The notes below the pieces were generated by a model. That model saw only the letters and a list, made by a program, of their open reading frames with translations, made no database searches and was not told the DNA's origin. Source: Prochlorococcus sp. AG-347-B23 (lineage in GTDB: Bacteria > Cyanobacteriota > Cyanobacteriia > PCC-6307 > Cyanobiaceae). Taken from it: 58,458 nucleotides of DNA. A program made the position numbers and the translations under genes. Positions 29,405-40,124 of this stretch are shown here, one piece after another. Numbering within the stretch: the stretch's first letter is position 1; each line of letters begins with the position of its first letter. The stretch covers positions 1-58,458 of the forward strand of contig QCBE01000008.1 of the NCBI GenBank assembly GCA_003281715.1, in the 5' to 3' direction.

Positions 29405-29427
29405 TATGAAAATTTTCAATTTTCATA
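29405..29427. repeat. 10-bp inverted repeat in a divergent promoter region
   Basis: TATGAAAATT (29405-29414) and AATTTTCATA (29418-29427) are exact reverse complements around TTC. It lies in the 217 bases between the divergent DUF2555 and 29536 genes. No T tract follows, so a terminator is unlikely. No other feature is evident in that gap. Confidence 0.5.
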
Positions 29428-29535
29428 ATCTTTTCAAATTGTTGTTAGGTCATTTATCTTCATTCTCAGTCATAAATATGTAAACTCTCCTTTTCAAAAA
29501 TATTCTTTCTTAAAATATAACCAAAAATTTATATC

Positions 29536-29736
29536 ATGCCGCAAACCAAAAGAGAGCAAGTCATTAGTCACATACGCTATTTAAGGCAAGAGCTCAGAGA
29601 AATGCATTTAGGAATAAAAGAAGATGACCTTTTCCCTGACCCAGGCGAATTAAGAGGGTTAATGGCTCAGTTGGAAGCATTACTTGAATTAATAGAAGGA
29701 AATACTAAAATTCAATCAAACTCTGAAGCGGCTTAG
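29536..29736 (+). CDS. Small conserved-looking protein of unknown function
   Basis: I do not recognise this 66-residue protein. It starts MPQTKREQVISHIRYLRQEL and is a mostly helical, charged, soluble polypeptide with no cysteine or membrane segment (HLGIKEDDLFPDPGELRG in the middle, then a leucine-rich helix). The ATG start is clean and the gene is 11 bases upstream of ycf20, so they probably form an operon. Confidence 0.7.
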   Translation: MPQTKREQVISHIRYLRQELREMHLGIKEDDLFPDPGELRGLMAQLEALLELIEGNTKIQSNSEAA

Positions 29737-29747
29737 TTTAATGCAAA

Positions 29748-30089
29748 ATGGTTGTTAAACCTCAAAAGACAAAATTTCAGCTAAAAATTGTGGAAAATAT
29801 TCAAACATTAAGTATTTGGGCTAATAATCCATGGCGAAGATATTCAATATCGTTGATTACACTTTTAATCGGATACTTTTTTGGAAGTTCTCTTGGTATG
29901 GTAAGTGCCGTTGTGGAACTCATGGATCCTGTAGCCGCTTTTTTATCAGTAGTTTTTATTGAGTTTTTAATAGTTTTGAGAAGAAATCTTAGATTTGAAA
30001 GGAAAAAGAAATTTTTAGTACTCTTATTAGATTCTTTAAGATTGGGATTATTTTATGGTTTCTTTACTGAAAGTCTTAAGTTGCTATAA
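29748..30089 (+). CDS. ycf20: Ycf20 family (DUF565) membrane protein
   Basis: The 113-residue protein has the Ycf20 signature WANNPWRRYSISLITLLIGYFFGSSLG, and two to three membrane helices (about 33-48, 58-78, and 92-107 partly). Ycf20 proteins occur in cyanobacteria and plastids and have been linked to photoprotection in algae and plants; the molecular role is unknown. It follows the 66-residue gene and converges on pyrB with 2 bases between stops. Confidence 0.82.
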   Translation: MVVKPQKTKFQLKIVENIQTLSIWANNPWRRYSISLITLLIGYFFGSSLGMVSAVVELMDPVAAFLSVVFIEFLIVLRRNLRFERKKKFLVLLLDSLRLGLFYGFFTESLKLL

Positions 30090-30091
30090 AT

Positions 30092-31108
30092 TTACTTATT
30101 GTGTTTCTGTAATAGATAAAGCAAAGCCATTCTTATAGGGATACCATTTGCAACTTGATTATTAATTAAGCAATTAGGATATCGATCTACCACTTTGCTG
30201 CTAATTTCAATATCTCTGTTAATGGGACCGGGATGTAGAATTGGAATCTCTTTATTATTTAAAGATAATTTCTCTGGGGTTAAGCCATAATCCAAACTAT
30301 ATGAATCAATGCTACTTAGTAAATTTTCCATCATTCTCTCTTTCTGGAGTCTTAAAACAATAATCGCATCTGCAATTTTTATTGATTCTTCCAATGATCT
30401 AGAAATTGTTATGGAACCTCTTGATTTTACAGGATCTTCTGTTTGATTTGGATCTGGGGTTTTTAAAAAATTGATAAATTCATCAGGTATTAATGTCTTA
30501 GGACCACATAAGATTATATCGGCTCCGAATGCACTTAAAGCCCAAAGATTTGACCTGGCAACCCTTGAATGATTAACGTCGCCAATTATTAAAATTTTTT
30601 TGGAATTTAAAACCTCTGGATTCAGTGTTTTTTGGGAAAAGAATTTTATCAATGTATAGATGTCAAGCAATCCTTGGCTGGGGTGACTATGTAATCCATC
30701 TCCCGCATTAAGAACCGAAGTCTTGGCATTTATTGCATCAAGTTTTTTTGCGATCTCAAAGGTTATGTAACTTGATGAATGTCTGATAACTAGTGTATCT
30801 GCCCCCATAGCAGAATAAGTTATGGCTGTATCAATTATTGTTTCGCCTTTTGTTAAAGAGCTGGAGGATGGCGCAAACGTTTGGACATCAGCAGAAAGTC
30901 TTTTTGCTGCAAGCTCAAAACTATTTTTTGTTCTTGTACTAGCTTCAAAAAATAAAGACGTTACCAAAGTCCCTTGTAAGGCCGGTATCTTTTTTGTTCC
31001 TGCATTCTTTAGTGCATCAAATCTATTAGCTAATTCAAATACTGACTCATAATCATTAATTGAAAAATTAGCTAGTGTGTGGATATGTTTATGAGGCCAA
31101 ATTTGCAT
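30092..31108 (-). CDS. pyrB: Aspartate carbamoyltransferase catalytic subunit
   Basis: The 338-residue protein catalyses the first committed step of pyrimidine synthesis. It has the carbamoyl-phosphate loop [19 protein letters not shown] near residue 53, [22 protein letters not shown], and the C-terminal [11 protein letters not shown]. The length is slightly above E. coli PyrB. No regulatory subunit gene lies nearby. It is convergent with ycf20 and 21 bases downstream of mpg. Confidence 0.97.
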   Translation of the reverse strand: MQIWPHKHIHTLANFSINDYESVFELANRFDALKNAGTKKIPALQGTLVTSLFFEASTRTKNSFELAAKRLSADVQTFAPSSSSLTKGETIIDTAITYSAMGADTLVIRHSSSYITFEIAKKLDAINAKTSVLNAGDGLHSHPSQGLLDIYTLIKFFSQKTLNPEVLNSKKILIIGDVNHSRVARSNLWALSAFGADIILCGPKTLIPDEFINFLKTPDPNQTEDPVKSRGSITISRSLEESIKIADAIIVLRLQKERMMENLLSSIDSYSLDYGLTPEKLSLNNKEIPILHPGPINRDIEISSKVVDRYPNCLINNQVANGIPIRMALLYLLQKHNK

Positions 31109-31129
31109 TACGCTTAAAAAGATAAATGA

Positions 31130-31738
31130 TTATTGAAATTTAGGTGTTCTGTCACCTTTTAATCTTTTACTTACACTCCTACTATTTTTGAGATACCAAC
31201 GCCATTTTATATTTTTTGCCTTTGATATGCCAATTCTCGTAGTTCGAACAAGATCTTTTTCTTCTAGAGTGAAGTTTCGTGGAGAAATCCATAGAGATTT
31301 GTTATTAAGAACTTCAAGTGAGTTAAATGAAATGTCTACACTGAATGTTTTTGTTACTAAGCCAGGTCCAGAAGCTAATCTTTCATTCTTATTAGAGATA
31401 AAAACTGATCTTATCAAAACACCACTCGCAAAATTTTCTTTATCAGTAACTATGTTTAAACAATGATGAATGCCATAAGATTTGTAAATATAAAATGTGC
31501 CAGGTTTGCCAAATAATGATTTGTTTGATTCAGTCATTTTGAGGTAGCCATGACAGGCCTCTTCTTCCTGTGAATAAGCTTCAGTTTCAACAATTACCCC
31601 TTTAACTTGATCTATCTCATTATTTTTTTTTATGAGGTGACAGCCTAATAAATCAGGTGCAACAAATTTAGAGTGCCGATAAAAAAAATTTTTTGGAAAG
31701 AATTCTTCTTCTATTTTTCAATATCTATCTAATAACAT
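31130..31738 (-). pseudogene. mpg: 3-methyladenine DNA glycosylase (Mpg/AAG family) with interrupted 5' end
   Basis: The frame open from 31717 to 31130 encodes the whole fold: FFPKNFFYRHSKFVAPDLLGC, VIVETEAYSQEEEACHG with the catalytic glutamate, then LFGKPGTFYIYKSYGIHHCLNIV. No ATG, GTG or TTG lies between an in-frame TGA (31718-31720) and this domain. An in-frame ATG at 31738 precedes the TGA by six codons; alternatively, removing one A from the A5 run just downstream brings a TTG into frame (MKIEEEFF). Starting at the internal ATG 31537 would remove the catalytic glutamate, so that start cannot give an active enzyme. The family excises alkylated and deaminated purines. Confidence 0.75.
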
Positions 31739-31885
31739 GTTTAGCTGAGAAAAATAATTAAAGCTATTAATTGATATTGATTTTCAAAAAAATGTGATTA
31801 TTTTTTTAAATTATTTGAAATTCAAAGGATATGTAAATAAGTTGTTCTAAATAAACTATTATTTAATAAGAAAGATATCAAATGT

Positions 31886-32179
31886 ATGACAAAAATAACT
31901 AAAGAGGAAGTAAAAAAAGTTGCTCATTTAGCAAGATTAGAACTTAACGAGAATGAAATTAATAATCATGCACAACAATTAGAAAAGATATTGGATTATA
32001 TAAGACAACTTGAAAAAATTGATGCAGATGATGTCCCCTGTACAACGAGAGCTATAGAGGTTGTAAATGTATTTAGAAAAGACGAAAAGAAAAATTCTGA
32101 TTGTAATGAAGAACTTTTAGAATTGGGTCCATCGAGAGAAGATAAATATTTTAAAGTACCAAAAATTATTAATGAATGA
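31886..32179 (+). CDS. gatC: Glu-tRNA(Gln)/Asp-tRNA(Asn) amidotransferase subunit C
   Basis: The 97-residue protein has the GatC pattern EEVKKVAHLARLELNENEI followed by QQLEKILDYIRQLEKID and the belt motif with PCTTRAIEVVNVFRKDE. GatC stabilises the GatA-GatB complex, which amidates misacylated Glu-tRNA(Gln) where no glutaminyl-tRNA synthetase exists. The gene stands alone here, convergent with crtR (5 bases between stops). Confidence 0.94.
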   Translation: MTKITKEEVKKVAHLARLELNENEINNHAQQLEKILDYIRQLEKIDADDVPCTTRAIEVVNVFRKDEKKNSDCNEELLELGPSREDKYFKVPKIINE

Positions 32180-32184
32180 GTAAG

Positions 32185-33255
32185 TTAATTGCTTCCAATA
32201 AATGTTTTGTTGACTATCTTTAATAAAAATTTTTTTATCTTAAAGCTTGGATATAAATTTATGATTTTTCTTATTTTCCCCCTCTTTTTGCTATGACTCC
32301 TTACACCTATTAATAAATCATAAATAAAGTTAAAAATGTCATCTTTACTTTCAAATATCCCAACCCTTTGAGGGGAGCCTTTTTTATCCAATAATGGCTT
32401 AGTTTTTTCATAAGCTATTTTATATTCAAACCAAGGAATCGAAGGCCATAGATGATGAATGAGATGGTAATTTTGACCCATTATTAGTAAATTCATAAAT
32501 TTGCTTGGATAAACTCGAGAATTTATCCATTTATTTCTTGATCGAAATGGTCTATGGGGTAAATAATCAAAAAATATTCCTAAAGTGACCCCTACCATTA
32601 ATGCTGGTCCGAACCATAAATTATAAATTAAATTCATAAAGTCAAATTTCAAACCTGCCAAGATAATTGTAACGAATATGGATCTTTCAATTCCCCATTG
32701 TAGTAATTCATATCTTCGCCAGAGTTTTCTTTGAAAGAAAAACACCTCATGATAAAAAAATCTTGGAGCAATTAGCCAAATTGGACCAAAAGTACTGACA
32801 ATATGATCTGGATCATTTTTGGGGTGATTTACGTGAATATGATGTTGTAAATGAACTCTCGTAAAAACTGGGAAGCTAAAACCTAATAGAATAGCTGAGC
32901 CATGGCCCATTGCTTGATTTATCCAAGGAACTGGATGAGCAGCTTTATGACAGGCATCATGAATAACAGTACCTTCAATATGCAAAGCCAAAAAAGCAGT
33001 GGCTACAAGTAAAGGTAAAGGCCAAACACCTCTGTACCATTGCCATATGCTAAGAAACGCGAGAAAATAACCGCCAAAAAATAAACCTAATGTTGGATTC
33101 CAAAAACTTGGCGGATCGACGTAATTTTTAATCTCTTTTTGCCAATTAAATGTTTTTGAAGAATTAGTATTTTTAGTGGTATTTTTACTGGTTAAGTTTG
33201 AAATCGTTTCTTTTATTCTTTAGATAATATAACTAAAATTTTCAGATGATTGCAT
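32185..33255 (-). pseudogene. crtR: Beta-carotene hydroxylase CrtR with no intact start
   Basis: The frame open from 33219 to 32185 encodes a full CrtR-type di-iron hydroxylase: a poorly conserved N-terminus, WQKEIKNYVDPPSFWNPTLG, membrane helices, and histidine clusters HDACHKAAH, HLQHHIHVNH and NYHLIHHLW. It makes zeaxanthin, a major Prochlorococcus carotenoid. Between a TAA (33220-33222) and the conserved region there is no ATG, GTG or TTG. An in-frame ATG lies upstream at 33255 (MQSSENFSYII, then stop). The TTG at 32991 would drop the first transmembrane segment. Either the TAA is an error for a sense codon such as CAA, or a rare start (ATA, ATT) is used. Confidence 0.75.
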
Positions 33256-33373
33256 GCTTAAACATAAAAAATTTCTTTTAGGAGATTTTTAATTCAATTT
33301 TAATGTGTCAAATTAATCATCTTAAGAAAAAAAAATTTTAAAATAAACCTCTTTCAATTATTATTTTATTTGA

Positions 33374-33455
33374 GCGGTCGTGGCGGAATTGGTAGACGCG
33401 CGAGTTTTAGGTACTCGTATCTTCGGGTGTGGGAGTTCAAGTCTCCCCGACCGCA
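33374..33455 (+). tRNA. tRNA-Leu (UAG)
   Basis: The 82-base sequence folds as a class II tRNA with acceptor GCGGTCG/CGACCGC, a D-arm containing GGCGGAATTGGTAGACGC, an anticodon stem CGAGT/ACTCG around loop TTTAGGT (anticodon TAG), an extra arm CGTATCTTCGGGTGTG, and a T-arm with GTTCAAGTC. The discriminator base is A and CCA is not encoded. Confidence 0.97.
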
Positions 33456-33526
33456 CTTAAGGAAATTCTGATAGATAAATTGTTTCTTGATATCAACTCT
33501 TATAATTTAAATAAGTAGTTAATTTA

Positions 33527-33975
33527 ATGAATAGTTTGATATTCTATTTGGGAACTTTTTATTTTTTGGTTGGGACCATTTTTCTAATTGTACCGATAAT
33601 TTATCTTGAGCTCGGTAAACCAAAAGACTTAATAAAAGCTTTTTTAAATTTATTAATAGGTTTGTTATTAATAATTAAAAATAAAACACTAGATGAATCA
33701 TTTTTTGTAATTTTCCTTTTTTTTACAGTACTAGTTGTTTTTATCTAGTAGAGCTTTTTTTATCTAGATGGTACCAATTGACAGATAACGAAAAGAAAAA
33801 ATTAATTACCTTTTTGGAGTTTAAAAATAACTTTTTGAAAATATTAGAATCCATATATCTGATATTTGGTGATTTTACGAAACCTTCAAATTTTTTTAAT
33901 TTTGGTAGCAACTATAAAAATACAACCCAAAAAAAGTGGGTAAGAAATGATAAAGATGATAATATAAAAGTCTGA
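33527..33975 (+). pseudogene. Ycf66-like membrane protein, interrupted by a one-base frameshift (tentative family)
   Basis: A frame from ATG 33527 to TAG 33746-33748 encodes three hydrophobic segments; a second frame is open from before 33742 to 33975. Adding one T to the T5 run at 33738-33742 joins them (VVF then YLVELFLSRWYQLTDNEK) into 149 residues with a membrane N-terminal half and a soluble, charged C-terminal half. The order LGTFYFLVGTIFLIVP, GLLLIIKNKTLD and the later VFYLVE resembles the Ycf66 N-terminus as I recall it; this is a tentative match. The alternative is two separate small genes, with the second starting at TTG 33778. It sits between tRNA-Leu and ileS. Confidence 0.55.
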
Positions 33976-34095
33976 AAGAAACAAATTAGTTATTTGAAAC
34001 AACCCCAAAAAACAACAGGTCAATTAAGAAGGAATATAATGAATTAGATTTATTTAAATAATTCTTTTGATCACCAATATTTCTTATATCGTCGT

Positions 34096-37002
34096 ATGAA
34101 ATCTCAAAATAGCAAAGAACAAAAATCAGACTTTTCTTATAAGGAAACTTTAAATTTATTAAAAACTGACTTCTCAATGCGCGCTAACTCCGTTGTAAGA
34201 GAACCTGAGATACAGTATTTTTGGGCTAATAATGATATTGATTTCCAATTAGGTTCAAACAATTCAGGAGAAATATTTACATTACATGATGGCCCTCCTT
34301 ATGCAAATGGAGCTCTTCATATGGGTCATGCCCTTAATAAAGTTTTAAAAGACATAATTAATAAGTACAAAACCTTAAGAGGATTTAGGGTTCATTTCGT
34401 ACCTGGTTGGGATTGTCATGGATTACCTATTGAATTAAAAGTTCTTCAGAATTTAAAATCTGATGAAAGAAAGAATCTTGACACTCTAAATTTAAGAAAA
34501 AAAGCAACAGATTATGCCCATATCCAAATTAATAATCAGAAGGAGGGTTTCAAAAGGTGGGGCATATGGGGAGATTGGAATAACCCTTACTTAACTCTTA
34601 AGAAAAGTTATGAATCTGCTCAGATTGGAGTATTTGGGAAAATGTTTTTAAATGGCTATATATATCGAGGTCTTAAACCTGTCCATTGGAGCCCAAGTTC
34701 AAGGACTGCACTTGCAGAAGCAGAATTAGAATATCCTGATGAACATTATTCAAAAAGTATTTATGTTTCATTAAAAATCACTAAAATACCTGAGGAAATT
34801 CTATTAAATTTCATCCAAGAAAACCTTAATATCAAAAAAGATTTTTTTCAAAATAATTCTTTCATAACTATTTGGACCACTACTCCTTGGACCATACCTG
34901 CAAATGAAGCAGTTGCAGTAAATCCAAAAATAAAGTACGTTTTTGCTATCGATGAAGAGAAGAAAATTTACCTTTTTGCTGAGGATTTATCTTCTGAAAT
35001 AAGTAAGAAATTTAATAAAGATTTCAAGTTCCTATTAGAGGTTAAAGGCTCCAAATTGGAAAATATTGAATATCAACATCCTTCTAAGAATAAAAATTGC
35101 AGACTTGTAATTGGAGGAGATTATATTACTACAGAATCAGGAACTGGAATTGTTCATACTGCTCCTGGCCATGGGATAGATGATTTTAATATAGGTCAAA
35201 AATATGATTTACCAATAACATGTGTCGTTGATGAAAAAGGTAACTTAAATGAAAATTCTGGTCAATTCAAAGGATCAAATGTCCTGAAAGATGCAAATGA
35301 TTTAATTATTGAACATTTAAAAGTAAATAATTTGCTGCTATTTCAAGAAAATTATAAGCATAGATATCCGTATGATTGGAGAACTAAAAAACCAACTATT
35401 TTTAGGGCAACAGAACAATGGTTTGCATCTGTAAATGGCTTTAGATCATCTGCATTAAAGGCAATCGAAGATGTTGAATGGATGCCAGAGACTGGAAAGA
35501 AAAGAATTTATTCTATGGTTGTTGGAAGAGGAGATTGGTGTATTTCTAGACAAAGGTCATGGGGAGTCCCTATTCCAGTTTTTTATAAAAAAAATAGTAA
35601 TGAAATTCTCCTTAACAAAGAGATAATTAATCATATTCAAGAACTTTTTAGTGAATATGGAGCAGATATTTGGTGGGATTGGGATGTTAAGAATCTTTTG
35701 CCAGAAAATTATGCAAAAGAATCTGATCTATGGAAAAAAGGAACAGATACAATGGATGTTTGGTTCGATTCAGGATCTAGCTGGGCCGCAGTTTGTGAAC
35801 TAAGAAGTGAATTAAAATATCCAGCAGATCTTTATTTAGAGGGCTCAGATCAACATCGAGGATGGTTTCAATCTTCTTTGTTAACATCCGTTGCAGTCAA
35901 TAATAAACCTCCATATAAGAAAGTTTTAACTCATGGTTTTGCACTTGATGAAAACGGAAGAAAAATGAGCAAATCTTTAGGAAATGTTGTTGATCCAAAT
36001 ATTATTATTAATGGAGGTAATAATAAAAAAACTAATCCTGCTTATGGTGCTGATGTTTTAAGGCTATGGGTAAGCTCTGTAGATTATTCAGTAGATGTTC
36101 CAATTGGTTCAAATATACTCAAGCAACTTTCAGACGTTTATAGAAAAGTTCGTAATACTGCAAGATATCTCCTAGGTAATATTCATGATTATGATCCTAA
36201 AATTGATAGTTTTGAAATTGATCAATTGCCTCTCTTAGATCAATGGATGTTAGGTAGATTAGTTGAGGTTACAGATCAAATATCAAATGCTTATGAAAAT
36301 TATGAATTTTCAAAATTTTTCCAAATTTTGCAAAGTTTTTGCGTTGTAGATCTATCAAATTTTTATTTGGATATTGCGAAGGATAGGTTATATGTAAGTT
36401 CTAAATCACAATTTAGGAGAAGATCTTGTCAGTTCGTCATGTCAAAAGTTGTTGAAAATTTAGCCGTACTTATTTCTCCAGTGCTTTGTCATATGGCTGA
36501 AGATATTTGGCAAAATATTCCATACTCAACTAAAGAAAAATCAGTCTTTCAAAGAGGATGGCCAATATTTTCGCAGTCATGGAAAAATCAAATACTTAAT
36601 GAGCACATCGCAAATTTAAGAAATTTGAGAGTTGAAATTAACAAGGCTATAGAAGGATGTAGGAACAAACAAATAATTGGAGCAGCTTTGGAAACTGAAG
36701 TTAATTATTTACCTGAAGATAAATCTTTAAAAGAGTCACTTTCCTGGCTAAAAGAATTTGGCAATCAAGATGTAGATTTATTTAGAGATTGGCTTATAGT
36801 ATCAAACTTCCAAGTAGTATCCGAATTGGTGGAAAATTCTCTGATTATTGATAACAATGCACTTGGTAAAATTCAAATAAACAAAGCTAAAGGTCAAAAA
36901 TGTGATAGATGTTGGCATTATCAAGAAGAAACTTTTAATGGAATGCAAAATACAAAATTATGCAAAAGATGTTCAAATATTATTAATTTTGAATTGATTT
37001 AA
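34096..37002 (+). CDS. ileS: Isoleucyl-tRNA synthetase
   Basis: The 968-residue class I synthetase has HMGH in place of HIGH at [12 protein letters not shown] (about residue 74), the connective editing domain ([12 protein letters not shown]), [12 protein letters not shown] in the second half and a C-terminal zinc knuckle with CDRCWHY and CKRC. It charges tRNA-Ile and edits valine. The 3' end overlaps the convergent 111-residue gene by 4 bases. The 120 bases before the start show nothing further. Confidence 0.98.
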   Translation: MKSQNSKEQKSDFSYKETLNLLKTDFSMRANSVVREPEIQYFWANNDIDFQLGSNNSGEIFTLHDGPPYANGALHMGHALNKVLKDIINKYKTLRGFRVHFVPGWDCHGLPIELKVLQNLKSDERKNLDTLNLRKKATDYAHIQINNQKEGFKRWGIWGDWNNPYLTLKKSYESAQIGVFGKMFLNGYIYRGLKPVHWSPSSRTALAEAELEYPDEHYSKSIYVSLKITKIPEEILLNFIQENLNIKKDFFQNNSFITIWTTTPWTIPANEAVAVNPKIKYVFAIDEEKKIYLFAEDLSSEISKKFNKDFKFLLEVKGSKLENIEYQHPSKNKNCRLVIGGDYITTESGTGIVHTAPGHGIDDFNIGQKYDLPITCVVDEKGNLNENSGQFKGSNVLKDANDLIIEHLKVNNLLLFQENYKHRYPYDWRTKKPTIFRATEQWFASVNGFRSSALKAIEDVEWMPETGKKRIYSMVVGRGDWCISRQRSWGVPIPVFYKKNSNEILLNKEIINHIQELFSEYGADIWWDWDVKNLLPENYAKESDLWKKGTDTMDVWFDSGSSWAAVCELRSELKYPADLYLEGSDQHRGWFQSSLLTSVAVNNKPPYKKVLTHGFALDENGRKMSKSLGNVVDPNIIINGGNNKKTNPAYGADVLRLWVSSVDYSVDVPIGSNILKQLSDVYRKVRNTARYLLGNIHDYDPKIDSFEIDQLPLLDQWMLGRLVEVTDQISNAYENYEFSKFFQILQSFCVVDLSNFYLDIAKDRLYVSSKSQFRRRSCQFVMSKVVENLAVLISPVLCHMAEDIWQNIPYSTKEKSVFQRGWPIFSQSWKNQILNEHIANLRNLRVEINKAIEGCRNKQIIGAALETEVNYLPEDKSLKESLSWLKEFGNQDVDLFRDWLIVSNFQVVSELVENSLIIDNNALGKIQINKAKGQKCDRCWHYQEETFNGMQNTKLCKRCSNIINFELI

Positions 37003-37307
37003 ATCCAGTTTTTTTGATTCAAAAAGAAAATTGAGTTTTGATTTTCTCTTATAAAATTTTCTTCGGTTTCTGTTAATGGTGCTTTATAAAGTTTAAAGTT
37101 TGTAATTGTGTAAGAAAGTGTTATTACTTTTTTTTCTGAATCTATTTCAATTGGATGAGTTGTTGAGCTACTGTAACCTCTGAAAATAAGTATTTCTAAT
37201 TGTTCTTTTTGATTTTCTTTTAGAATAAATCCCTCTAGTTTAAGTATCTTATCAGGTATCTCGGAACTTATTTTTTCAAGACTATTTATTAAATCAATTT
37301 TTGCCAT
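36999..37307 (-). CDS. Conserved-looking protein of unknown function
   Basis: I start at ATG 37307 ([13 protein letters not shown]), giving 102 residues; ATG 37334 would add nine. The central segment [19 protein letters not shown] is distinctive and seems familiar from cyanobacterial and plastid proteins, but I cannot name the family with confidence. There is no membrane segment or cysteine. The frame overlaps the upstream membrane-protein gene by 14 bases and the end of ileS by 4, so it is probably coupled to the membrane-protein gene. Confidence 0.7.
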   Translation of the reverse strand: MAKIDLINSLEKISSEIPDKILKLEGFILKENQKEQLEILIFRGYSSSTTHPIEIDSEKKVITLSYTITNFKLYKAPLTETEENFIRENQNSIFFLNQKNWI

Positions 37308-37917
37308 TTTCTGAGAAGCAGGAGTTTCTTCCATTTTTAGGTAATTTGATTATTGACCATTGAATAAGGCCTAAAATATAGATTAATAATGAAAATAATC
37401 CTAAGAATTTTGATATTGGCTGGGTAAAGTTAGCTCCAAAGAAAAAATTAAATAAATTTTTTATAGTAATGTATAAATTTGAAGAAGGCTGAAGCCATAT
37501 CGCACACGCATCCGAATTGATAAAAGAAAAGCAGTTAAAGTTTTGTAAACTCTGAATAAAGAAATTGAGAGATATAAAAGTTATCGTCCATCTCCATATT
37601 TTTGTTGTTGTGGTAAGGGAGTTAGAAAAATCATATTCTCTTAATTCATCATTAATATCGTTCCAAAACCAAACTGAAACTGTCATTAATAATGTTGAAA
37701 TATTTGTTATCACAAGAGCATAATTATACTTTCCTATTAAAAGTAGAAGGCTTATAAAAAATAAAAGGGATACTTTCCAATAAATTGATAGAAGTTTAAT
37801 AACTGCTTTATTTCTTTTTTTAATTGACCAGAAGGATAAAGTAACAGGAATACCAATAAGGAAAATTGTTGAAAGTTGAAAGGATAGCCAAATAGAAAGT
37901 TGATTAAAAACGTTCAA
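37294..37917 (-). CDS. Polytopic membrane protein, DUF3177-like
   Basis: This 207-residue protein has about five membrane helices (roughly 8-28, 40-62, 66-84, 110-128, 168-188) and a short basic C-terminus. The WFWNDINDELREYDF loop is the only strongly polar part. The layout fits the cyanobacterial DUF3177 family, assigned with modest confidence; function unknown. It is the first gene of a two-gene minus-strand unit and is divergent from trmB across 122 bases. Confidence 0.65.
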   Translation of the reverse strand: MNVFNQLSIWLSFQLSTIFLIGIPVTLSFWSIKKRNKAVIKLLSIYWKVSLLFFISLLLLIGKYNYALVITNISTLLMTVSVWFWNDINDELREYDFSNSLTTTTKIWRWTITFISLNFFIQSLQNFNCFSFINSDACAIWLQPSSNLYITIKNLFNFFFGANFTQPISKFLGLFSLLIYILGLIQWSIIKLPKNGRNSCFSENGKN

Positions 37918-38039
37918 AACTTTTTCTTTTTAAACACATAATAATTAAACATCAAACTTTTACTTTTGAACTTACTATTGTCATAGTTATGAATATTATG
38001 CATCCTTATATTATTGCTTAGGAATATATTGATAATTGT

Positions 38040-38669
38040 ATGAGACAGCATGTTAATCCCCTTAGTAGTAATTTCAATCAAATTGAGAGAATACCTTCTT
38101 TGAGCGAAATGTTTGATGATTCTAAATCGAATCTTCATTTGGATGTAGGTTGTGCTGCTGGTGAGTTTCTATTTGATTTGGCTTTAGTTAATACCAGTTG
38201 GAATTATTTAGGAATTGAAATTCGTGAGAAATTAGTCAAGAATGCTAAATTGAAAGCGCTTGAAAGAGAAATCAAAAATCTATATTTTATATTCGGTAAT
38301 GCTAATAATATTTTGAATGATGTCCAAAGTAAATTTATTATCAAAAATCTAAAAAGTCTTTCTTTTAATTTTCCAGATCCATGGTTTAAAAAGAGACATT
38401 ATAAAAGGCGTGTAATTCAGCCAGAATTTATTAATATTCTTTCAAATTCATTGCAAAAAGGCACCTTAATTTTTATAAAAACGGATGTAAAGGATTTATT
38501 CGATTATATGGATTACACCATATCAAGTAATTATTATTTTAAAACAATAGATAAAAAAGATTTTAATTATTCCGAAAGTTTTAATCCAAATAAAGTTAAA
38601 ACTAATCGGGAAAAATATGTGATTGTTAACCAACTTGATATTTTTGAAAAGATTTATATAAAAATTTAA
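38040..38669 (+). CDS. trmB: tRNA (guanine-N7-)-methyltransferase
   Basis: The 209-residue Rossmann methyltransferase starts [12 protein letters not shown], as is typical, with SAM motif [10 protein letters not shown] near residue 34, WNYLGIEIR, and the family signature [17 protein letters not shown]. It methylates G46 in the variable loop of tRNAs using S-adenosylmethionine. The ATG choice is set by the conserved RQHVNPL. It converges on glmM with 7 bases between stops. Confidence 0.95.
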   Translation: MRQHVNPLSSNFNQIERIPSLSEMFDDSKSNLHLDVGCAAGEFLFDLALVNTSWNYLGIEIREKLVKNAKLKALEREIKNLYFIFGNANNILNDVQSKFIIKNLKSLSFNFPDPWFKKRHYKRRVIQPEFINILSNSLQKGTLIFIKTDVKDLFDYMDYTISSNYYFKTIDKKDFNYSESFNPNKVKTNREKYVIVNQLDIFEKIYIKI

Positions 38670-38676
38670 TACATCG

Positions 38677-40032
38677 TTATTTTATTATTTTATCAATTTC
38701 TAAAAAGAGTTTGTTTGTTATTTCGCTTGATAAAGAATCAATTTTCTTATGACTTTTGGCCTCAACTAGAACTCTTATAACCGGTTCTGTACCGCTAGGC
38801 CTTATATAAACTCTACAATTATCCGAATATATTTTCTGAAAAAACTCTATAGTTTGCTCAATTAAGATTTTGTTTTTTGGATTTAATTTATTAAGGTTAA
38901 AATCTAACTTAATATTAGTTAGTTTTTGAGGAAAAGGTTCGAAACTACTTTTAAGCCAATCATTTAAATTAATATTTTTCTTTTTACAATATTTGGAAAT
39001 TTGAAGTGCAGTCAAAATTCCATCACCAGAAAAGTTATTAATTTTTGAAAGTATATGACCTGACTGCTCACCTCCTAAAACAGCTCTTTTTTTCTTAATT
39101 GCGTCATGAACATATTTATCTCCTACATCAGTTCTATGTAAAATTCCTCCAATTTTTTTCCAGGACTTTTCAAAACCCAAGTTTGCCATTTGCGTTGATA
39201 CTAGTAAATTATTGGTGAGAATCTTTTGTTCCATAAGTTCTCTACCCCAAAGAAAAAGAATATGATCTCCATCCAGCACATTACCTTCTGAATCGATTCC
39301 AATTACTCTATCGGCATCTCCATCGAAGCTGAACCCCATATCTGCAGGACTCTCTCTTAATGCTTTTTTTAATGGTTCGAGGTTAGTAGAACCACAATTC
39401 AAATTAATTTTCAAACCATTTTTAGAGTTATTGATAACTTTTACATCAGCACCAAGAGACTGAAAAATTTTTTTTGCGCAAGTTGTTGCTGATCCATAGC
39501 ATGTGTCTAATATTACTCTCAAACCGCTTAAACTTTCTCCACCCATTGTTTGGATTAGGCTTTTAATATAAGAATCCATAAGATCTTTATTTGTTTTTAG
39601 GGAAACCACTTTTATAGGAATTGATATATTTTGTTTTGACTCTTCAATTAATTTTTGAATCTTATTTTCGAAATATTTAGTAATTTTTTGACCATTGTGA
39701 TCAAAAATTTTTATGCCGTTATAATTTGGGGGATTATGACTTGCAGATATCATGATTCCACTACTCAGGCTCTCTTGTTTGATTAAAAAAGGTATAGCTG
39801 GAGTAGGGCAGATTCCAATATTTATAAATTTTTTACCACTTTCATTGATTCCTTGTGTGATTGCCTGAAGCAGAATATCTCCACTAATTCTTGTATCTCT
39901 TCCAATTAATATTGGATTATTCTTCTCCTCCAAAGTCGAACCTAGAGCAAATCCTACTTTGTAGGCTAAAGAATAAGTTAACTCTTCATTATATTTTCCC
40001 CTTATTCCATCAGTTCCAAAGATTGAATGCAT
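38677..40032 (-). CDS. glmM: Phosphoglucosamine mutase
   Basis: The 451-residue protein belongs to the alpha-D-phosphohexomutase family: [11 protein letters not shown] at the start, phosphoserine loop [15 protein letters not shown] (serine near residue 99), metal loop FDGDADR, sugar loop GGEQSGH, and phosphate site [11 protein letters not shown]. It converts glucosamine 6-phosphate to 1-phosphate for peptidoglycan and lipopolysaccharide. The length and motifs favour GlmM over the larger phosphoglucomutase. Confidence 0.96.
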   Translation of the reverse strand: MHSIFGTDGIRGKYNEELTYSLAYKVGFALGSTLEEKNNPILIGRDTRISGDILLQAITQGINESGKKFINIGICPTPAIPFLIKQESLSSGIMISASHNPPNYNGIKIFDHNGQKITKYFENKIQKLIEESKQNISIPIKVVSLKTNKDLMDSYIKSLIQTMGGESLSGLRVILDTCYGSATTCAKKIFQSLGADVKVINNSKNGLKINLNCGSTNLEPLKKALRESPADMGFSFDGDADRVIGIDSEGNVLDGDHILFLWGRELMEQKILTNNLLVSTQMANLGFEKSWKKIGGILHRTDVGDKYVHDAIKKKRAVLGGEQSGHILSKINNFSGDGILTALQISKYCKKKNINLNDWLKSSFEPFPQKLTNIKLDFNLNKLNPKNKILIEQTIEFFQKIYSDNCRVYIRPSGTEPVIRVLVEAKSHKKIDSLSSEITNKLFLEIDKIIK

Positions 40033-40124
40033 AATTAGATTTCAGGAATCAAAGAAATTTTGATAATTATTTAGTACTTATCTTATCAGTTGATTAAAAA
40101 CTTATAGATTTCAATTCTCTTTAA

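Noticed and set aside
33986-34177. A 63-codon minus-strand frame overlapping the ileS start
   Set aside because: Mostly antisense to ileS and its translation shows no recognisable features.
37914-38138. A 74-codon minus-strand frame overlapping the start of trmB
   Set aside because: It overlaps the conserved trmB N-terminus and its translation is low complexity.
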